Of a DNA stretch of 64,000 bases, positions 44,401 to 57,678 are shown piece after piece (positions within the stretch are counted from its first letter, which is position 1; each line of letters starts with the position of its first letter). The DNA comes from Caenorhabditis elegans (lineage: Eukaryota; Nematoda; Chromadorea; Rhabditida; Rhabditidae). Under the pieces are notes generated by a model that saw only the letters and a program-made list of their open reading frames with translations, was not told the origin of the DNA and did no database searches. The stretch covers positions 9,176,001 to 9,240,000 of the forward strand of contig NC_003284.9 of the NCBI RefSeq assembly GCF_000002985.6, read 5' to 3'. The position numbers were made by a program, and so were the translations under genes.

Positions 44401-47400
44401 ATTTCCGAACAGCTTCGCATTTTTTCAGTCCCAAACACTCCTTATGCATTGACATGTTGCAAGCTGAAAAATTATTTGTGAAATTACAAATATATTGACT
44501 TGAAAAGAAGACATAAATATCCTAATTTTGTTACTAAGCAGTTCTAGTAACTAGTAAGCCCCAAATGTTTTCTTTTTTTTTCAAGAATAAAACTTGAATT
44601 GTTTTGTATTTTATTCACGAGTTGGCCATTACGGATGTTCATCCATTGCAATTTTGTTTTCTTTCAAATTCTTTCAAAATGGCAGTTATGGTTTTTTTTT
44701 CTTAAATTGAAAGAACAAACAAAAAACAACTTTTTAGTCTAATTCATTAGTCTTAAAAAGAACGTGATTGGTTTCCGATCATAAAATTTTAAGGTCAATT
44801 GAAAATTATGTAAAATCGGAGTGTCGTCAGTAACCATTTTATTTTTCCGTTTTTGACTGTCAATAAACAAAATACATATAAACAAAACGTTCTGTTAGTT
44901 TCGTTACCATAATTGACTATTTTTCAATTGAGGGGTAAATTTAATAAATTTTTCAGTGGCCCCGGCTTCAAATTTGATTTGGTAATCAAAGTTTGCTTGA
45001 TTTTAGAAAACTCGTAATTTTAAAGAAAAAACCTACATTCGCACTTATATCCCTGATATTGCAGTCCTTTCATCAATTTATCACAAACATCACATGTTGC
45101 TGGATTCTTAACGTCTACCCGGAAAGAATGAAATGCCACTTTGTGATTTGTATCTCGAAGATAATCCGTAGGGGAAACATTTGATCTACATTTTACTTTA
45201 TGATTTTAAAACAAATTGCATATTTACTCACTTGGACAGCAATAATGCAGTCATCCAGTTGTTTCTAGTAGCTTCATTCTTGAAATAAAACGTCAACTGG
45301 GTGATTTCATTATTCTCATTTCTATCGCGGGTCATTATAATCACGTATTGTGTTCTTCGCGTAATTGTTCCACCAGATTTTACATCAAGCGATGCATTTT
45401 TATCAATGGTAAGTTCTGACATCACATAGGCATTCTTGTAAGTAAATGTGTTTGTTCTTGCAGATGCTCCTGTAGTTTTCGCTGCCATCACTTTGTTCGC
45501 AGCTTTGCATACCACAATAACCTTGTCGAACAAGAAAATATAGCGTTGCTTAGGTTTTCCAGCTTGAGTTAACGTGCTTTCCGCCATTTTTACTTCTCCG
45601 TCTAGGTTCACTCGTCCGTAGTCGTGAAGTTTAACGTTCAGTGGCATGGATAGGTCGGTGATGCTTTGCTCGATTTCGTCAATCACTTTTATTGCATTTG
45701 TGTCTCGAGATTCTTCATTAATGTAGTTGCAGACATCCTCCATTACTTCGACAGCTTCTTCCAAAGACTTCCGATCCGGGCTAGCCAAATCCGTCTTTTT
45801 TTGTAGCTCCTAGAGATAAATTACTTTATAGTTTTTAACGTTATCACAAAGAAGCATGTACTTGCATTAGAGATTCCTTTAAATAATATACAAAAAATCA
45901 TACAAACCTTTAACAATAGTGGATATTTTGTGAGGCGTTGAAATGGAACACACAAGAGATCGTTCATTCCAAATTTGCAGTTTCCTTGTGCTGTCAACTC
46001 ATTAATATTCCTGGAGATGAACTCATTGGTTTTGAGAAGCTCGTTGCTCAGTTTTCTACTGTCTGGAAGGTTACTGCAGTATTTTCCGTACGCAAGGAAC
46101 TGATCTCGGTATCTGGAAATGTAATATTTTTCGGAATATATTATTAAAAATTTGGTACTTGTGTATTACATGCCCTCATTTTTAAATTAAATTAAATGTT
46201 TATTAATTTCTCCATTTAAATTAAACGTGATATACATTTTCTCTTTTTAGGCTTAGAAATTGCTATTTCCTAAGCCTAAAAATGCAAAATTGTGGTTCAC
46301 GTTTTTATTTCGCATAACTTAAAAAATTACTATTAGAATGAGGGCATGTAATACACAAGTACCAAAAATTCAGTAAATTTTAAATTTTACATGCTTTGAG
46401 TTACTATTGGTATAAACTCACTTGATGAAAACCTCTCCAATCGTCTGTGGAACACATTCATTCAATGATATCGGTCTTGGAGGAGTTGCATCTGATAACC
46501 CTAACGCCACTTTTACAGGATATTCTAAATCTGCCAGCAGCGCTGTATGCAATACATTAATTTCTTCAATATTTCCAAAAATAATATTGTAGTCACTCGT
46601 GGGAATTATTCCTTTCAGTGGCTCATAAAATGTCTTGATTATTGTCACAAGTGCCTGTGCCACGTAATTCTTCTCCGTATCGTAAAGTTCACGAATACAT
46701 CGATTTCGTTTTAACGTCGGTGTATTTTGAAGCTGAAGTTATGAATATAAAAATTTTAAAAAACAATTGGAACTTTTTTCAGCTAATCAGGATTCTGTTG
46801 AAAATAACGGAAATGCAAAACAATTTCAAGCATATCCTCTGATAAAAAAACATGGCACGTTTTTAGTTAGAGGTCCACCTTTGAAAGAACAAAATTACTT
46901 GACTAGAAAATGTTCTTTGTGACTCTGAGTAGCCAAACAAACGTTCCTGAGTCGTAACACCTTTTTTTAAAATCAGAAGCTTCACGCATATCATAAAGTT
47001 TCTTATAATAAAGGGAATTTGATTTTTTTTTTTTTCGGTTTATTCGCATCTGGTGATTTTAGGTGTTCCTTTTATAGTTTTATTGATGTATCTTCAAATA
47101 TTAGAACAATTTTAACAGAGTTCCCAGACATTCCCTTTAATGTGTCTTTTTAGTTTTTCTAGTGTTTTTTCAAATAACTTTTTAAAATCTCTTCGTAAAT
47201 TAAAAATGAAAAACTCACATCGTTTTCATTCATACTAGGTTTTCGATTAGTTACTATCCGATCATACAACTGCTCACTTTGTTGTTCTTCTGGATCCGCA
47301 CTGTAAAATTGGAAAAAATTTACATATTTTAAGACGTTGAATTCCAAATTCTTATTCAAAATGATACCTTGTGATTGGGCCATATATTGTCCTGTTTGGG

Positions 47401-48318
47401 TCAACATTTTCAATGTTGTCATGCAGAGACTGATAAATTTCCACATCGTCCTCAAATTCCGATCCATTTGATGTTCCTTCTTGGTTATTGTCGGTATCGG
47501 GAAACGGGCTGCAAAATTCAAAATGTGTGAATTTATCTGCTGTTTTTGTTTCAACCATGCTTAATATCACTGAATGCGAATTGATTTGCATTAATCACAA
47601 ATAGAAATACAATCGATTTGGTATAATGAAAAGACTCACTCTACACCTCTACTGAGTGATTCTTTGGTATGCGAAAGAAATGACAATGTCTTCAAAACTT
47701 TTTGGAATCCATTCATATAATACAAATCCTCAGCTGTGAACAAATCGGCGTCTTCCAAATTGAAATATGTCTTGCAGAACATTGCAAAGTAATTAATGTT
47801 ATTGCAGCAAAGAAACTGAAAAGTAAATTAACTATATTTTCTGAACTATGCACAGTTTTTTGACATACTGGTGACGGCTGATTTGTCCGCATAATTTTCT
47901 TCTGATCAATTCCATTGGGTACCAAAGTATTGGCAAGACGGCAGAGGAGAATTCCGTCTCTGAAAATGAAATTTACAGATCCAAAAAATTATATGAGCCT
48001 AATTGATAATTTTGATAAATTTGAAAACGAACAATTGGACATTTACACAGAACCTGTATTTCGGTACTGTTTCATATCTTTTGTTTGTGTTGGAATATAA
48101 AAAGTTAAGCCCAGAAAACGCGAGTTATGTTATATGTAGACAACTGAGTCATAAAACAAGTGTACCTTACACAGTCAAAATTACTGTCCTTTGAAATAAC
48201 CGACTCACCTGAGAACAGAAGCAAATTCAAGCATTGTCCCATTTTTATCCGTTGTGAGCACTTTCATATCACGCAACCATCGGGCGCACCCAATCCAGAG
48301 ATCGCACCCGCCGTTCAT
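41459..48318 (-). CDS. vav-1: VAV-1, Rho-family guanine nucleotide exchange factor
   Basis: Seventeen exons, all phase-consistent, 971 residues from ATG 48318: 48318-48209, 47959-47869, 47815-47640, 47508-47368, 47300-47219, 46732-46422, 46112-45908, 45809-45232, 45185-45037, 44463-44344, 44294-44107, 43246-43137, 42838-42590, 42546-42456, 42360-42271, 41741-41610, 41551-41459. Domains in order: calponin homology (residues 1-125; DGILLCRLAN, PFLCCNNI); acidic Tyr motif region (DDVEIYQSL, NRTIYGPI); DH (200-390; CVPFQRLTKYPLLLKEL); PH (430-560; YIFLFDKVIVV); C1 zinc finger (588-640; CDVCDKLMKG ... KCESCNMSMHKEC); SH3 (655-717); SH2 (795-890; GTFLVRYSKN); SH3 (897-960; RGWWKGQ, GFFPLSYVKPY). 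In metazoans Vav activates Rac/Rho downstream of tyrosine kinases. The acceptor just before the ATG and the open codons GTG CCC between them allow a further 5' exon. Confidence 0.92.
43617..43761. repeat. Hairpin repeat in a vav-1 intron
   Basis: The left arm CTCGGTAATTTGGTTCTCCT and the right arm AGGAGAACCAAATTGCCGAG are inverted, with inner TTTCGCACTT and AAAAAAGTGCGA also pairing. The left side repeats TTTCACC/TTTCGCAC three times. Probably a small palindromic transposon. Confidence 0.85.
46154..46363. repeat. MITE with GGTACTTGTGTA ends, copy 2 (in a vav-1 intron)
   Basis: 210 bp, GGTACTTGTGTATTACATGC at one end and GCATGTAATACACAAGTACC at the other. The internal CCTAAGCCTAAAAATGC resembles copy 1. 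Confidence 0.9.
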
Positions 48319-49152
48319 GGGCACCTGAAAATGCATTAAAAAATATTGGTGTTAATTGAAGTTCTCATGTTTCGGGAACAAGTACTGTGCGGTATACTAT
48401 TTCCCGGCTCGATTTCTTTCACTTTTGTTCGTACGAAAAGAGTAAACATTACTTTATAGACGAGTCTGACATAGAGAACCATATGAGGAAAAGTATATTG
48501 TCCGAAACGATATTAGGGGGCCCAGGGTGGAGAAGTGACAGAGTGAAGAGAACGATGTGTTGGACAAACTCGGCTTGTCATAATGCAAAGGTCAGAACCG
48601 ATTGGATGACTATGAATGGAATACGGGGAAATGGATGAACATGAAATAGTTCAAGACGTTTTTTCCCCCTTTTGAATCAATCTTTTATCGCTCCGATACA
48701 GACATGTAGGTCATGTAGAAGCAGCGGGGTCTTACAGAATAAAAGAATATGAAATGAAATAGAGTGTGGACTCAAATTGGGAAAGAATAAAGAAGAATAT
48801 ACAGACGGGGAATGAGAAATTGGAAAAATTACCAGAATGAGGTGACAGGGACCTACATGTGTTTTGAACCAGGGCTGTTACGGAGAATGGAATCTAAGCA
48901 AATTTACAACTCAAAGCACTGTTTCATGTTACTTGGTTCTTTTATCTAGATATAGAACAATTTTTTAAATTTATAAGCTCTACCAGTTCTCAGTTGCTGA
49001 ATATCGCATTTTTTCCCGGAAAGTTTGAGACAACAAAAAATCATAAGAAAGGACTAAATTGCTTTCTATTTTGCCAAATTTGTTTTGTGCGTGTTCATTT
49101 TTCATTTTATTGTTTTAAAGTTTAATTTCAAATTTATAAACAATTAATTTAC

Positions 49153-49297
49153 CTTTTCAATTAATAATGGTGAATATGAACTATCTCTAATTTTCAACTT
49201 GCGTTGAAATGTTTCTAAACAGTCTAGCATTTGAATACAGTAAAAGTAATTGTATGAGTCACAATATCGACTGACTAATTGCTGTGGACCATCAAAC
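49153..49297 (-). CDS. Probable additional 5' exon of vav-1
   Basis: On the minus strand a 145-base exon reads FDGPQQLVSRYCDSYNYFYC and continues to SYSPLLIEK, followed by an AAG|GTAAAT donor in phase 0. That phase fits the acceptor before the first CH-domain exon (48323), where GTG CCC precedes the ATG. The upstream acceptor follows the GA/CT microsatellite (phase 2), so at least one further exon is needed. The composition is coding-like and unlike the low-complexity surroundings. It could instead belong to another gene. Confidence 0.45.
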
Positions 49298-49329
49298 CTC
49301 AAAGAGGAAGAAGAAGGAGGCAAGGTTGA

Positions 49330-49385
<56 letters not shown>

Positions 49386-52300
49386 AAAACAGGCAGAAGA
49401 GACGCAGAAAGATTACAGATAGGAGGATCCCAATACAGAGGTGCGTCGCAATGTCATAGCGGTAAAACACACGCTGCCGCGCTCACCACCCTCACATTGT
49501 CGCACCGGTTGGCCTGTCTAAAGGCTCTTGATCAACTGCACTCTCTCACTATTTGACACGCTCATATAGAGTCTCTTCCTTTCTCTCTACCATACCCCAC
49601 CGGTAAAGAGAAAATGAAGGGGGAGTTAAAGGAGAACAGATGGACGAAGAGAAAAAGTTTGCACAATACCTAAATAATGCCTTCTTTTCCGGTCACGTTG
49701 ATTCTCACACTTGATGATTAATTATTGAACAGTATGGGAAATCAATGGTACACTGCTAAAATGTTGATTAGGGGCGCTTCTATGGTATTTTTATCAAACC
49801 GAAACTATAATCAAGTAAAAATATCATTTTAAACAAAAATAGAGCTAATCTTCTAATTATTGTTTTGAATGTCGTATCTACATGACTATATATGCATAAA
49901 ATAGTTACCGTAACAGCAAATCAAGTTGAAAAGAATGGTTGATGATTTTTGAGCAGCACTATGGAAGAGCAAAATGTTATTTTTCTATTTTTTGACCTTA
50001 TTTGCTCAGGTTGTTTTTATATCTACTTTGACCGTTCTCTTTCTCAAACATGAACAAACATGATTGAAATAAACTAGCTAACGGTTTCAAAGTGCCCTTA
50101 ATTTGTTATTAGAGATCAGTTAAGTTGATAAATTTTCTTAACTGCGAGTTGTGGGCTTCTGAGAACTGTGTTTAGAAAACTGTAGGTGTTGTGTTTTCAG
50201 AAGCTTTATGGATTTTAGTTCTATTACGTTTCTACTCAAAGGTATTACAAATCAGATAAAATGTGTATTATTGGAATTGAAAGATATCAAAACTTTTTAG
50301 GAATGCAGAGAAACTAAATAAATGTAAATTCACTACTAGAAAAAAAGAAAAAAACGGTAGTTCGAAGTGAACTACATCACAGTTAATTTTACATGTGTTG
50401 AATGTGTTAATCTACCCGGGTGTGAAAAATAACTTGTCTAAAAAGTTTGAAATACTTTTACCTTATAGAAAACTCATTTGCCAAAACTCATTGCTTCGCT
50501 AATCAAAAACTTGTTTGCCTTTCCCCCTCGATCTCTTTAACATCTAAGAGAAAGATCTTAGGATCATGTCCAAGAACTCAATGCCTACTTGTGGTGCTCC
50601 TCCTGCTCTATGTCCGACCACACACACACACATGCATACACATTTGTCCACTCAACACAAGCTTGATGTCTTTACTGTCCACTCGAGAAAAGCGCATTAT
50701 CCGCCGCCACCTTTCTAGGATCCAAGTCGTGAGAAAACAACGACTTTTGCTATTTTTTACCCAAAAATGGAAGGAATGAAGAATTAGATCTTGCTTCCGG
50801 TGTAGCCGACAAGGATCAAAGCAAAATAGCCGAGTAATGATATTCATAGTGAATTCAATAGAAAGAATACATTTTCATACATGGGAAAAGGTTTTCCTCG
50901 TAAAATAGTTATATACCTGCATTGCAGCATTTTTTATCTACTCCATTAATTGACAAGTAAAAGTTGCCAATTTAAGTTTAATTTCAACATATTTTTGTGC
51001 AATGATGCGCAAAACAGGGCAGATTAAGTCTTCATCCACCGTCCACAGTTCATTGAACTTTTTGCGGGATGAAGAGAAGCAATGATGATGACAATGACAT
51101 AACACAGCGGTCAGACATAGAGAAAGTGTTCGAAGAGTATGAAGTGAGAGGCAATGATATACACATTGTATTTTCAATAGATTGTTAGGTGTAGAAGAGA
51201 GAAAAAGAGAAAAAAGAAAATACGGAAAAGACAATGTTTGTGAAACGGATTTCGAGTGATAACTAACCCAGTGATAATAATCAAACGGAATGGGTAGGAA
51301 TTCATAAGTGTTAGGAGCGATACTTTTATAGCAATATTTTGAAAAATAACTGTGCTTGTGATAGACATCAGATGAAAAAAGTTAAATTCGGTTTTAAAAA
51401 GCACATACAAATTTCAAATTTTTGTTAAATATTAAATGTATAGCAGAATAGATTTTGTGAACTCTGGACTGTTTTGCTTTCAGAAACTCTGTAGCTTTAA
51501 GATGTTATTTATAAATAAAAAAAACAGCACAGATAAATCAATTCGGTAACATTTTTTCTATTAAAATTGGTATTAATGCACAGTAGCCGTACCCCAAAAA
51601 TAAATGTTTAAAAAAATATAGCAAACAAAACAATGGGAAGAATCTTGTCATTCGTTCCCCACTCAACCACTGCCTTGAAAACTTTTTTTTTCGATTTCTG
51701 AGTCATTCTCAAATTTAAAAACTTGAAAGTTTCCAAGTAACAACAATCAAATGGAAAAAAAAATGATTCATAGCTAAAGTTTCGAATTTTTTTAATTCTA
51801 GACACTTTTCGATTTGCCCGGAATTGAGTGAAAACAAAAATATAGATATTGTAACATTTTAATACGTACCAAATACACAAGAGACGCCAAGAAAAGAGAT
51901 GAAACAAAAGAAAAAGTATGTTGGTGGCCTGCGATGTCTATCCGGAATATTGAAACTTGAGGAGGAAGTGTGCTTCTTGTTGCTGTTGTTATTTGGGTTG
52001 TGATGAAAGACAAATTATGGAATACGCCAGTGGGGGAATGATTCTAAAAGATGTCGAAAAGAGATGTTTTAAATGAAACTCAAAATATGGAAAAAAAATG
52101 GTGATGAAACGAAAAGTGTTTTCAGATGAAAACTACTCCACAAACTTGCTTTAATAAACTACAAATCTTAGTGCAGACAAACTTTTCAAATATTGTGTTT
52201 GAGGTCCATAAGTTGTAGAAAGTGAACAGTAAATAAACATGATTGACTGTATTAATTAATTAGCAAAACATTCAATTTGAAATAAAGGATGTTGTTTGAA

Positions 52301-55300
52301 AATTAAGAATTGACCTATCAGTATATATTGTTGCTTAGTTGATAAATTGAATATATTTCAAAACCAACGCCATTCAGTTGAAATTTATTCCATTATATAA
52401 AAACAGTTTTTTTTTGACAACTGAATAAAAAAGGCTCAGATCCAATCACACTCACGCACCTCAAATCTCGATTGAAATCAATTATGTTCGGGCATCTTCT
52501 CCTCCTCCTTTTCCCCATATCTACACGCCTGTCCCCTATGTCCTGTTCTTCTTCTTCTTCTATTTTATTTCTCTCTTTCTCATTCTCTTTTTCCAATTTC
52601 TCTTCATTTGACACCGATCAGAAGACGCAATCAGCTAGCCGCTCTCGTCTAGATTAAGATCTATCGATTTCCGCGCGGAAATCCAATTTGGAAATTAAGA
52701 TGGGAAATAAAAGTTATTGCCTATATCGAGAGTCAAATGAAATACCGGGAAGCAATGACGTCTCAACCAGGTACTTTTTAAAACATACTTTCTCTTCAGG
52801 TCAAACCCCTTTAATTTTTGTTTCAAAATCAAGAGAGTGAACGCGAATAAAATGCATCTCATAAACATGTTTTAAATGATATGACTAGGGCGGAAATGGA
52901 TATCATCAAACTAATAACCAATTGCCTATGAATTGAAAAGCATAGGGTGTTTGTTTATAAGAACAAAAACAACAGAGCTTAAACATAGGAGCAAGTGTGA
53001 AATGCCACAGCTCAATATGAAAATGAGGGAGCTTGCCGAAGAGCGTGTCAATGTCAAAATTGTGTATTTAACTATCACTTCCGATAAGTTGCTCTAAGAA
53101 CTAGACCTCGGAATGAAAAAATTGTCTAGACAATTTTTTGCTAACCAAGGAACTTTTCAATATATATTTATTAATTTTAGTTGATCCTTCAAATAAAAAA
53201 AGAACACTAAATAATCATATCAATTGTACTTGGTTTTTGGTGTCCATAACGATGTCTTTTTTTAAAAAAGTATTATAGACTCAAATGCCTAAGGGCATAT
53301 TCTTTTGGGATGAAAAACAACATATTTTGGAGACAAACTAAAAGCAAAAGCAAAAAAATAAACTACTCTGCAATTTTAAATTTTGTAACTATCGAAAGTT
53401 ATAATCCAGAAATAAGGCAATTGAACGCGCGAAATAAATTGTGGTTAAAGGTGGTGGTATCTGGACGTTGTTTGCAGAAAGGACAAGGAGAAAAAAAGCG
53501 AGAGAAGAAGAGATTGTGTTGCCGAATGAAACTAACCCCAATTTTTTTTTCTCCCATTCACAGATTCTCTACCTATTTCGGTCCAAATCAAGAGAGAAAG
53601 AATGAGAAAAAAAGGTGTGTAACAATAGGGCAAGTTACGGTTGCCGTACTGGCAGCCTCCCCCACAATTATGCCGTCCTTATAGAGTGAAGGCGATTGAG
53701 TGTGGATAAGTGAGTATTGCTTAGATTTATACATGGTTCGTGTCCTCTTCCGCCACCCATGAAAAAATGCGCATAAAAACAAGAATCTGAAAGCAAAAGT
53801 GACAAAAGTGAGATAATGTAGGCAAGGGGAAGGAAAAAGAAAAAAATGAAGCGCAGGATCAATTGGAGGACGGAATGAGGGTGTGGTTGGGTGTGTGTGG
53901 ACCAACGCACTTTTAGAAGCAGAGTGCAATTGGTAATAAGGGACCCCTCGACGCCAGATGTGTGAAACGAACGTTTTGGGGTCCCACAGAGGTTTCTTCG
54001 AATACAAACAGTAGGCATTTTCGGTGTGTACACATTCACACATATGCATAGAGAATTATGAATACAATTGTCAATAAGCTGCTAAAAGTGCTATTATATG
54101 TCTTGCCCGTATGTACATTGCTCAATGCTTTTAGGAATTCTTTGATCAGGAAAAAGTATGCGAATAGCCAATAGACACACTAGTTTTGGGACACTGTTTC
54201 ATGATATCACGGTTTCTTGCAACCTCAACTCGTTTTCAATATTCTAACCTAAAACCTAGTTTATTGTTTTTTTTTCAGGCTTATAATTGAATCAAAGATA
54301 ATGGTTTCGAAATTCATCAATTTCAAGTATATTTTAAAAAAAAACAGAAAGGTTGCGTTGTTCTTTGAATTTTACAATTCAGAATTTCAAATTTAATCAT
54401 TCGTATAATAACAAACCAGAAACGGAACATGAGACGAATGTGCAGATTAGGTCAAGTGTATAGAGGACCCAATATGCGACTGTCAAGACGGATAAGATGG
54501 ATGAGAGCATCGAGAGAAAAAGAGACTGTAGAGATAGAGCTTGCTGGCTCAAGTACAAAGGCCGAATGCAACAGATTATGCGTTTATACCAATTGATCAA
54601 GGGAGGACCCCGACTCGGTGACACCGGTCCATTTCGTTCTATCATCATTGTTGGGCGTGCACTAAAATATGATAGACGCAGGCAGATGTAGGTGGGCTAT
54701 CACACGAGCAAATTTATCATGAATAGACGAGAAAGACTTGCGGAGTTCACAAATGAGTCTCGCGGTGTACAAAGTATCAACGGTCCCACAAGTGAGTTAA
54801 ACTACGATGACTCATCTGAAACTCATAATAGCTAACAATAAGCAAACCACTTGTTAAATCATAGAAGCATTGAAATTTTCATTCAAAAAAAGAAATTAAA
54901 TAATGTTAAGGTGTTCTAAAAAATAAGTCTAACGTTGTTTGTTTAGTTCACCATGTCTTTAATTTTGGATAATTACTCAACGCATGTGGTTCGAAACGAG
55001 TTAAAATAACTGTGTAGAAAATACGTAGCTCTCAGCTACTCTCAGAACAAAATGATGTGTTCAGAAAATATCATTGCAAAAAGACATGTGATCTAAAAGG
55101 AGTAGTAGCCGATCAAAATCATTCTCTTTATTAAACTCAAATTGGTCTTAAAACCGAGTTCAGTGTACGTATTGAAATCACAGAGTAAATTTGTTAAAGC
55201 CACGGCTTAAGCTTTTTGAGTGGATAATGCGAAAAATGAATTTGAACCACTCAAAACGTTCAATATCAATCCCTAAAACCATAAATTTTCTGGCAGTAAA

Positions 55301-55541
55301 TGTAGTTTCTGGCAGGTAAAAACGTTACTTGTTCAACTCACTAAACACTTCAAAATTTTTGTAACAGTGCCAGTTTATTTTTTAGTCTTCGATTCATTTT
55401 CGTTAATACGCATCTGTCGTTTGTCAAAACTTGTTAGTCTTGAGAAAACACCTGCATCTACCATTTTCCAGCTGCTTTTCTCCAAAATTTTCATTTTAAG
55501 CATCAAATCTTCAAAATTGACTTCAGAAATTTCACATTAAA
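49298..55541. other. Long stretch without a supported gene
   Basis: AT-rich with pyrimidine tracts (for example 52500-52600) and scattered short ORFs on both strands. The one with the most coding-like content is 50938-51074 on the minus strand. It probably contains vav-1 upstream exons or regulatory sequence, but none can be placed by splice phase. Confidence 0.4.
49329..49384. repeat. (GA)n microsatellite
   Basis: About 28 GA dinucleotides within the putative vav-1 5' intron; on the opposite strand it gives a false Ser-Leu repeat ORF. Confidence 0.98.
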
Positions 55542-55643
55542 ATGTTTGATTACCTCGCGAACTGGATATTTCCGTTTTCGGCTACCTGGGAACTTGATGC
55601 AACAGAAGAAGAGCATGGTGTGTATGAAGAACGGAATGTATAA
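55542..55643 (+). CDS. Possible 33-residue small ORF with an upstream acceptor
   Basis: ATG 16 bases after GACTTCAG, a trans-splice-like acceptor. The peptide starts MFDYLANWIFPFSATWELDA and ends EERNV. A GTGTGTATG donor-like site inside it would allow this to be a first exon, but no matching downstream exon was found. Weak call. Confidence 0.25.
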   Translation: MFDYLANWIFPFSATWELDATEEEHGVYEERNV

Positions 55644-57678
55644 AGTAAGGAAATGCCACACAAGATGCAACAGATATCATAAAATAAGAGCAAACAAAAA
55701 CAACAATGTGACTGTTATGTATGTCTTGTGGCCAACACGGTTTTCCTATCATTTTACAATTCTTATTGCCTTAGCTTCAAATTTTCTGATAACCGTGCTT
55801 CAAGTACTTTTGCAACAAAAACCAATTGAAAGAGGAGAATTCAAATTAATTTGGAAAAATGGAAAGTGAGAAAGGTAAATGATATAATTTGGTAATTGAT
55901 TTTGAAATCATGAGAAATTAATAACGCATAAAATAACATCAAAGTTTTACGTAATTTTTTTCAAAATAAATGCCAACTAACCTTAAAAACTGCGGTACTA
56001 CTTGAAATAACATCGACGAGGCTCCACGAGAGCCCAAAATTAGTGGATGTTGTTGTGCTGCGGCGCGACATTGTTTTCCAATTTATCAAATTACCAATCC
56101 ATTCAACTGATTGAAATTCTAATGTTGGAAGGTTTCCTGAATTTTTAAAAGTTTTTTAAAATTGAAAAAGTAATTAAAAAAAAAATAAAAAACGAAACTT
56201 TTGAATTCGGAAAATTCCAGTGTGAGAATAAAAGCAGTAAGAAGAAAAAACTTGAAAAAAAAACGAAATGTTATGTATATACATCGTTTGGCTCTGTGCT
56301 CGGAAAACCATAAAATAGCCACAGAAATATCAAACAGAAGAATAGAAAGATTAATACAAAGGGTCGCGTAATAAAGAATGGAAATAGAATTGCTCTTAGA
56401 AAAACATTTACATACAAGATCAAAATTAATTATTTCATCAAGCTGTGACAAAGGCCTAATGAAAATAGACATTTATTTGCACCTGCCTAGTCCAAATTGG
56501 AAGTGAAATATTAACCCATGAAAGTTAACGTTCAAAAATGAGACAATTTTGCGAATAACATTTCCGAAATGCTTTGTTGGCTAGAAAAATAAAAAATCAG
56601 AAATTTGAATAGTAAAACTTTCTAGCTATGGCACGACATACTCTGGAAATACCACCGTCATAGAAGAGAAACAAGCACACATTCGGAGGAGACATCATTG
56701 GAAACTTCCAAATTTCGAATAATTTTTTGATTGATTTAATCCTTTTTAGAGCAAAGCAGACTAGTAAAACTATCACACTGATTGTCCGGTTTTCGTATTT
56801 CGCAGAGTGAAAACTTGATAGAAAACGAACAAAAAAGTGGTCGGTGTGCACACTATCATGCACAATTTTGTTTTTAACGGTCGATGTCGGCAAGTGTTTT
56901 CAGATAGTGAAGGATCAAAGTACACAAAATCGTTTATGTTTCAAGATATATGTAGAAGTTGATCAAAAAGCTAGATATACCACAGAAATAGTATATTAGA
57001 TATTTTGAAATCCATATTTTTGATATGACTGCTCCGTTCCTTGTTAGTTGTGGACCCGTTATAAAGACTCATTGATTAAATATCGACGTAAAATAAAAGT
57101 TATTAATCGAGCTTTACGGTTGAAATATCTAGTAGTTTTGCATTTGGAATGAATATACAATTGAAAAAGGAAAATAAGTATTGCATTCAATACTGACGGT
57201 GAAAATACCTTTCCTAACCCATCTCAAAACATATTGTAACAATTGAAACACAGAACAAAAAGCACCAAAACACGAAACTTTTTACGAGATTCCTGAAATG
57301 CCAACACTCCAATGCATAAAAAATAACAAAACTGGCACCAATCTTTTCTTGTGTAATTTCATTTTTGAACACTCCCAAAAACAATATGAATATGTAGAAA
57401 CAGCCAACTAGAAAAAAGGTTTTTTTTTTCATTAAAAGAATGGCAAATTCTTTTTTAAGCAAAACTATTTTAGATTGAAAAGTTTTCGTTAACATTACTT
57501 TTTCAAATGCTGAACTTAATGAAAATGTTGAATTTTTCCACCGTTTCAAGCTGCATCGGCTTGATTTTTGAAATGAATAGTTTCAGTTTCAACGTTTTAA
57601 ATATTCTTCAAGTTCTTTCCACGAAAAAAAAGGTCTGTTGTCGCGAACAATAATTTATTTCCAATAAAACACAAAAGA
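55644..57678. other. Region downstream of the collagen gene, no gene supported
   Basis: Three minus-strand ORFs of about 100 codons (56119-56472, 56597-56893, 57214-57549) are Phe/Lys/Ile-rich and none begins with ATG at its full length. The last has two hydrophobic stretches. I treat them as chance ORFs in AT-rich DNA, with some doubt. Confidence 0.4.

Noticed and set aside
49144..49470. Ser-Leu-rich and Arg-Glu-rich ORFs over the GA repeat
   Set aside because: Low-complexity dinucleotide translation; only the part at 49153-49297 was kept as a candidate exon.
57214..57549. 111-codon minus-strand ORF with two hydrophobic stretches
   Set aside because: The full-length start is not ATG, composition is Phe/Lys-rich as expected from AT-rich DNA, and it lies just downstream of the collagen 3' end.
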